Assembly: GCA_037039925.1 (NCBI GenBank)
Contig: JAXRKP010000242.1
Coordinates: forward strand, 338,501-402,500
DNA from: Doris montereyensis
Lineage: Eukaryota; Mollusca; Gastropoda; Nudibranchia; Dorididae
Reading direction: 5' to 3'
DNA: 64,000 nucleotides
Positions within the stretch are counted from its first letter, which is position 1; every line of letters starts with the position of its first letter. The notes beneath the pieces were generated by a model, which saw nothing but the letters and a program-made list of their open reading frames with translations, did no database searches and was not told the origin of the DNA. Shown in pieces: positions 58,128 to 64,000 of the stretch. The position numbers and the translations under genes are program-made.

Positions 58128-58788
58128 ATTTGGAAGAGAGACAGAGGAAGAAAGAGAGACAGAGGAAGAAAGAGAGACAGAGGAAGAAAGAGAGACAGAG
58201 GAAGAAAGAGAGACAGAGGAAGAAAGAGAGACAGAGGAAGAAAGAGAGACAGAGGAAGAAAGAGAGACAGAGGAAGAAAGAGAGACAGAGGAAGAAAAGA
58301 GAGACAGAGAAGAAAGAGAGACAGAGAAGAAAGAGAGACAGAGGAAGAAAGAGAGACAGAGGAAGAAAGAGAGACAGAGGAAGAAAGAGAGACAGAGGAA
58401 GAAAGAGAGACAGAGGAAGAAAGAGGAGACAGAGGAAGAAAGAGAGACAGGGAGGAAGAAAGAGAGACAGAGGAAGAAAGAGAGACAGAGGAAGAAAGAG
58501 AGACAGAGGAAGAAACAGAGACAGAGGAAGAAAGAGAGACAGAGGAAGAAACAGAGACAGAGGAAGAAACAGAGACAGAGGAAGAAAGAGAGACAGAGAG
58601 AAGAAAGAGAGACAGACAGAGAAAGAGACAGAGGGAAGAAAGAGAGACAGAGGAAGAAAGAGAGACAGAGGAGAGGAGAGGAGAGAGAGAGAGAGATAGA
58701 GAGGAGAGAGAGAGAGAGAGGCGACGAGCCGAGAGGGACGACGGGGAGAGAGAGGAGAGAGAGAGAGAGAGCGAGATGATGAAAGAGG

Positions 58789-58820
<32 letters not shown>

Positions 58821-58978
58821 GAGAGAGATGATAGAGAGAGAGAGAGAGAGAGAGAGGCAGCGAGAGAGAGAGAGAGAGGAGAGAGAGAGAGGGAAAAGCC
58901 CCGAGACAGAGAGAGAGAGAGAGACGAGAGACGAGAGGAGAGAGAGAGATAGAGAGAGAAAGAGAGAGAGCGAGAGAG

Positions 58979-59028
<50 letters not shown>

Positions 59029-59701
59029 CAGAGAGAGAGAGAGAGATAGACGCCACGACGACGACGAGACCCGACGAGAGAAGAGATGAGAGGAGAGAGA
59101 GAGAGACAGACAGACAGACAGAGAGTGAAAGAGGAGGGGGGAAGATGGAGAGGGAGAGACGGGCAGACAGACAGACAGAGGAAGAAAGAGAGACAGAGGA
59201 AGAAAGAGAGACAGAGGAAGAAAGAGAGACAGAGGAAGACAGAGAGACAGAGAGGAAGAAAGAGAGACAGAGGAAGAAAGAGAGAGACAGAGGAAGTTGA
59301 AAGAGAGACAGAGGAAGAACAGAGACAGAGGAAGAAAGAGAGACAGAGGAAGAAAGAGAGACAGAGAAGAAAGAGAGACAGAGGAAGAAAGAGAGACAGA
59401 GGAAGAAAGAGAGACAGAGAAGAAAGAGAGACAGAGGAAGAAAGAGACAGAGGAAGAAAGAGAGACAGAGGAAGAAAGAGAGACAGAGGAAGAAAGAGAG
59501 ACAGAGGAAGAAAGAGAGACAGAGAAGAAAGAGAGACAGAGGAAGAAAGATAGACAGAGGAAGAAAGAGAGACAGAGGAAGAAAGAGACAGAGGAAGAAA
59601 GAGAGAGAGAGGAAGAGAGAGAGAGACAGAGAAAGGGATGGAGAGGAAGAAAGAGAGACAGAGGAAGAAAGAGAGACAGAGGAAGAAAGAGGTGACAGAG
59701 G

Positions 59702-59750
<49 letters not shown>

Positions 59751-59860
59751 CAGAGAAGAAAGATAGAAATGAAAGGAGGTTAAACCTTTTTAAACAGAGG
59801 AAGAAAGAGAGGAAAATATAATTCGAGAGACAAAGTAACCAGAAAGTTCCTTCACAGTAA
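58128..59860. repeat. degenerate 18-bp purine array
   Basis: Units near 'gaggaagaaagagagaca' with deletions, interspersed GA tracts (58680-59100) and CAGA tracts. In the sense direction it is a pyrimidine tract running to within about 10-20 nt of the acceptor at 58120. Any longer reading in it is an artefact of the repeat. Confidence 0.9.
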
Positions 59861-59875
59861 CCACTTTACCTCAGT

Positions 59876-59935
59876 CTAATAATAATAATAATAATAATAA
59901 TAGATAATAATAATAATATTATAATAATAGAAAAA

Positions 59936-59966
<31 letters not shown>

Positions 59967-60560
59967 TAAGAGTAATAATAATAGATAATAATAGAGACAG
60001 AGGAATAATAGATAATAATAATAAGAATAAGACATAATAATAATAATAATAATAATAATAATAGATACATAATAAGAAGAAAAATAATAATAAAAATAAT
60101 AATAATAATAATAAGAATAATAATAATAATAATAATAATAATAAGAAAGAGATAATAATAATAAAGAGAAGGAAGGAAGAGACAAGAGAAGACAGAAAGA
60201 GAAGAGGAGGAGGAGAGAGGAAGAAAGAGGAGGAGAAGAAGGAGGGAGAGAGAAGAAAAGAGAGAGAGAAAGAAGAAGACAGAAAGAGAGAGAAGAAGAA
60301 GAAGAAGAAGAAGAAGAAGAGAGAAGAAAGAGAGACAGAAGAAGAAGAAGAAGAAGAAGAAGAAGACAGAAGAAGAAGAAGAAGAAGAGAGAAGAAGAAG
60401 AAGAAGAAGAAGAAGAAGAAGAAGAAGAAGAAGAAGAAGAAGAAGAAGAAGAAGAAGAAGAAGAAGAAGAAGAGAGGAAGAACAAGAACAAGAACAAGAA
60501 CAAGAAGACAGAAGAAGAAGAAGACAGAAGAGGAAGAGGAAGAAGAAGCAGAGAGACAGA
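59876..60560. repeat. degenerate (AAT)n then (GAA)n arrays
   Basis: AAT-type repeats to about 60160, then GAA-type to 60560, with many single-base variants. No unique sequence is visible. Confidence 0.9.
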
Positions 60561-60654
60561 CCTGGACCAAAGAGAGACAGGAAACGAACAGAGAGACAGA
60601 GGAAGAAACCAGGGAGAGAGACCCAGAACCTTACGGTTAAGAGTACAACCAGAG

Positions 60655-62460
60655 GCTGGATGAGACAGATGGTTGGATAGATGGATGGATGGATGGATGG
60701 GTTGTCTCTGATTGGATGACTTTGATTGATCGATAGATGGTTGGATAGATGGTGATAGATTGGATAGATGAGATGGGTGAATGGATATGATGGATGGATA
60801 GACGGAAGGGTGGATAGATGGATAAATGGATGGATAGATGATTTGAGATAAATAATGTGGATTGATGGATGGATAAATGGATGGATGGATGTATGAATGG
60901 ATGGATGGATAGATGGATGGATAGAGGGATGGGGAAATGGTTGGATGGATGAATGGATTGATGGATGGATAGATGGGATGGATGGATGGATGGATGGATA
61001 GATGGATGGATGGGATGGGGATTGATGGATGGATAGATGGATGGATGATGGATGGATGGATAGATGGATGAATGGATGGATGGATGGATGTGGAATGGAC
61101 AGATTCATAGATGGATAGATGGATAGACAAATAATTGATGGATGAATGAATAGATTGATTGATGGATGGATGGATGAATAGAGTGAATTGATTGATGGAT
61201 GGACGAATAAATGGGTGGAGTGATTAATAAATGGATGGATAAATGCGGGAATTGATTGATGCATGGATAGATAAATGAATGGAATGTTTGAATGAGGGAT
61301 GGATGGATGGATGGATTGATTGATGTCCTGGATGAATATATGAGGTGGATTGATTGATGGATGGAAGAATAAATGAATGGATTGATTGATACATAGATAG
61401 ATAAATGAGTTATGGATTGATAGATAGATAGATGGATTGATTGATTAGATTGATGGATGAATGAATGGTGGATGATTGATGGATGGATGGATGAATGAAT
61501 GAGTTGATGGAATGGATTGATAGATGGACTACTGACAGAATGGATGGATGGATAAATGGATGAATAGATGGTTGAATGGATAGATGGATGAATGGATGGA
61601 TGGATAGATGGATAGATGGTTGGATGGATAGATGGATGGATGGATAGAATGGATGGATAGATGGATGGATGGATGAATGGATGGATGGATGAATGAATGG
61701 TTGGATGGATAGATGGTTGGATGGATGAATGGATGAATGGATAGATGGTTGGATGGATGGATAGATGGATGGATGGATGGATGGATGGATGGATGGATGG
61801 ATGGATGGATGGATGGATGATATGGATGGATGAATGGATGGATAATAGATGGTTGGATAGATAGATGGATGAATGGATGGATGGATGAATGGATGGAACC
61901 TTGGATGGATGGATAGATAGATAGATGAATGGATGGAGTAATGGATAGATAGATGGTTGGATGGATAGATGGTTTGATGGATGGATGGATGCATGGATAG
62001 ATGAATCTATGGATGAATGGATGGATAGACGGATGGATGGTTGGATGGATAGAACGTGATGGATGGATCAAAGAGATGGATGGATGGATAAATGGATGGA
62101 TGGATGGATGGATACAAATAAATTGATAGTCCATGGTTGGATGAAATAGCCGATGGATGCGCAATTGGATAGATGAGATGAATGGTTGTGATGGATAGAT
62201 GGATGGTTAGATAAATAGATAGATGATTGGATGGACATTGGATGGATGATGGAGATAGATGGATGGATGGATAGATGGAAACTGATGGATGAATGGATAG
62301 ATGGATGGATGGATGGATATATTATTATATTAGTATAAATATAATTAGATATGATATTGACATGGATAGATGAATGGATAGATGGATGGATGGATAGATA
62401 TTTGACTATTTATATGAATGGCATAGATAATGGATGAATGGATGGATGGATGGATAAATA
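60655..62460. repeat. (GGAT)n satellite-like array, about 1.8 kb
   Basis: Tetranucleotide TGGA/TAGA array with frequent interruptions. Long readings here (Ile-His-Pro-Ser repeats) are repeat artefacts, not genes. Confidence 0.95.
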
Positions 62461-64000
62461 ATAAATCCTAAATTCTGATACTACACATAATGACATTTAT
62501 GAATGAATGTGTGTCTGGAATAATAATCAGTTAGTTTGTCTACTGCAACATAATGGTTCATGAATGAATGGACTTGGATGGACAGTAATCTCACTTACCT
62601 CTGTCAGGACTAGTACCATGAATGTAATAAATTGTCTGAATACTAATGAATTCTAACTAAATTTAAACTGTACTGCCATAATTGCGCCATGTTGTTTTGA
62701 ATGGATGGATGGATGGAATAGTGCCTTGCAAGCAAGTCTTTCCCTAACTGGTCTCACAATCTGGATTGGTGGCTAACAATCTGATCTTTGAATCAAAATG
62801 ACTGTCAATGTTTGCCTTTCTGGCTTGACAATATTATGACACTAGCCAGATCCTTTGTCCAGTGTCAAGATGTGCATCATTAAATAGGCTAGTAGAGCCG
62901 TGCAAATAGTCAGACTTCATCTCTAATCTTCCTTAGAAAACGTTTCTGTTGAGAGAGATGAACCCAGATTACATAAATAGATAGATCTAAATAGAGTAAG
63001 GTGGTTTTTTTCTTTTCCAAATAACCCCCAGGAACCCCCCCCCAGAGTGTTTTCTACTATTGAGAGAGACAAATAGAGAGTAATGCAGATAGACAAATAG
63101 TCCAGAGTAGAGGCGTGGACAAGCCAACCATAAGGTTATGAGGGAGCAATACTATTAGAACTATTGCTACTACTTGACTATTTCTAATATTACTACTACT
63201 ACTACTACTACTACTACCCCCCCTTGTAGATCACTACTACTACTACTACTACTAGTCCCTGCTACTACTAATAGATAGGAGTAGATAGGTGGATAACACT
63301 ATTAGACAGAGAGATAGAGATCCAAGATATGTACCAAGAGGGCCAAATACCACTACTAGACTACTACTACTACTTTCCTGAGATAGATACTTTTAATAGA
63401 AGGTAGATAGAAAGACACCTAGATTATCAAGATAGAAAATGACCACTACCACTATGTTTCTCCGACAAATACACTAGATATACCACCACATAATACTACT
63501 ACTACTACAACAAATAGAACTAGACTGGACTAGGACAACTAATTACTACTTATAGACTAATACTAATAGATAGATTGTTTGATAAGTCTTTACAGTAAGG
63601 AAACGCCAGGTACTACTACTAAGGTGTGTGGGGTAATACTACAACTGACAGTTCTAACACTACACATACTTTACTAGAAGCACTAGCTTTGGAGTAAATA
63701 AATAGATAGCCCCTGGCATAACCAAGGGTGAGCAGTTCAATGACAACTGAGATTAATAAGATTAGAAACATGGATACTACTACAGGGCTCTATAGATAGG
63801 TACCGCCTCCTTGAAGAAAGTAAAAGAAGAAATAGAGGATAGAAATAGATGATAGGCAGGTGTGGATTTATTGATACTTATCAAAGATGGATGACTAGAC
63901 AAGGGTACGTTTACCTAATGGACAACTAGTTTGGCTATCTGATGTAAATCAATTTTGGAAAGATGGATAATCTACTAAGATAGACAAACCATGAAGATGA
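62461..64000. other. low-complexity, poorly resolved end of window
   Basis: Short unique stretches alternate with ACT and TAGA-type repeats. At about 62600, the minus strand reads CTGACAGAG|GTAAGTGAG, a good donor, with a possible acceptor (TTCAG) about 40 nt upstream, so a very short exon is possible but unsupported. No other coding signal was seen. Confidence 0.4.

Noticed and set aside
57707..59056. Long minus-strand reading of 449 codons
   Set aside because: Its upstream two thirds is translation of the GA-rich array. Only 57905-58119 has domain character, with a clear acceptor at 58120.
59866..62164. Long Ile-His-Pro-Ser, Leu/Ser and Tyr-rich minus-strand readings
   Set aside because: Direct translations of GGAT, GAA and AAT microsatellites, with no splice signals or domain content.

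Overview
This is an intron-rich, AT-rich eukaryotic nuclear window carrying one long minus-strand coding locus. About 53 exons can be placed between 58119 (5') and 1835 (3'). Each is supported by a domain match in the minus-strand translation plus flanking acceptor (AG) and donor (GT) sites. No bacterial-type gene, rRNA or functional tRNA was seen. The giant muscle-type protein, tRNA-derived SINEs and heavy simple-repeat load suggest a lophotrochozoan such as a mollusc. The species is not established.

In transcription order (high to low coordinates), 58.1-40.1 kb encodes spectrin-like three-helix repeats of the CCDC141/Trio kind on about 18 exons. From 39.97 to 12.2 kb come about 15 I-set immunoglobulin domains of the titin Z-disc/I-band, kettin and palladin kind, many split over two exons and joined by Pro-rich linkers. 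From 11.6 to 1.8 kb come two copies of a small unrecognised module (core GPVQ-ISYA) and short Pro/Ala/Lys-rich PEVK-like exons. The gene probably runs off the low end. Its 5' end is lost in low-complexity DNA above 58.1 kb. In human, CCDC141 lies directly upstream of TTN in the same orientation. The order here is the same, in what looks like one transcription unit or two adjacent ones.

Many exons need a one-base correction to stay open, often at a homopolymer, while their splice sites and domain signatures are intact. I read this as an unpolished long-read assembly rather than a pseudogene. Exon boundaries are hand-picked from splice motifs.

The introns hold at least four tRNA-like or short dispersed repeat families, a retrotransposon remnant with an endonuclease but no reverse transcriptase (52.4-53.6 kb), a 153-bp palindrome, eight or more minisatellites and very long microsatellites. 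Several ATT/CAT arrays begin within about 20 nt of a splice site, and one minisatellite has copied a splice donor. From 58.1 to 64 kb the window is almost wholly degenerate tandem repeat.
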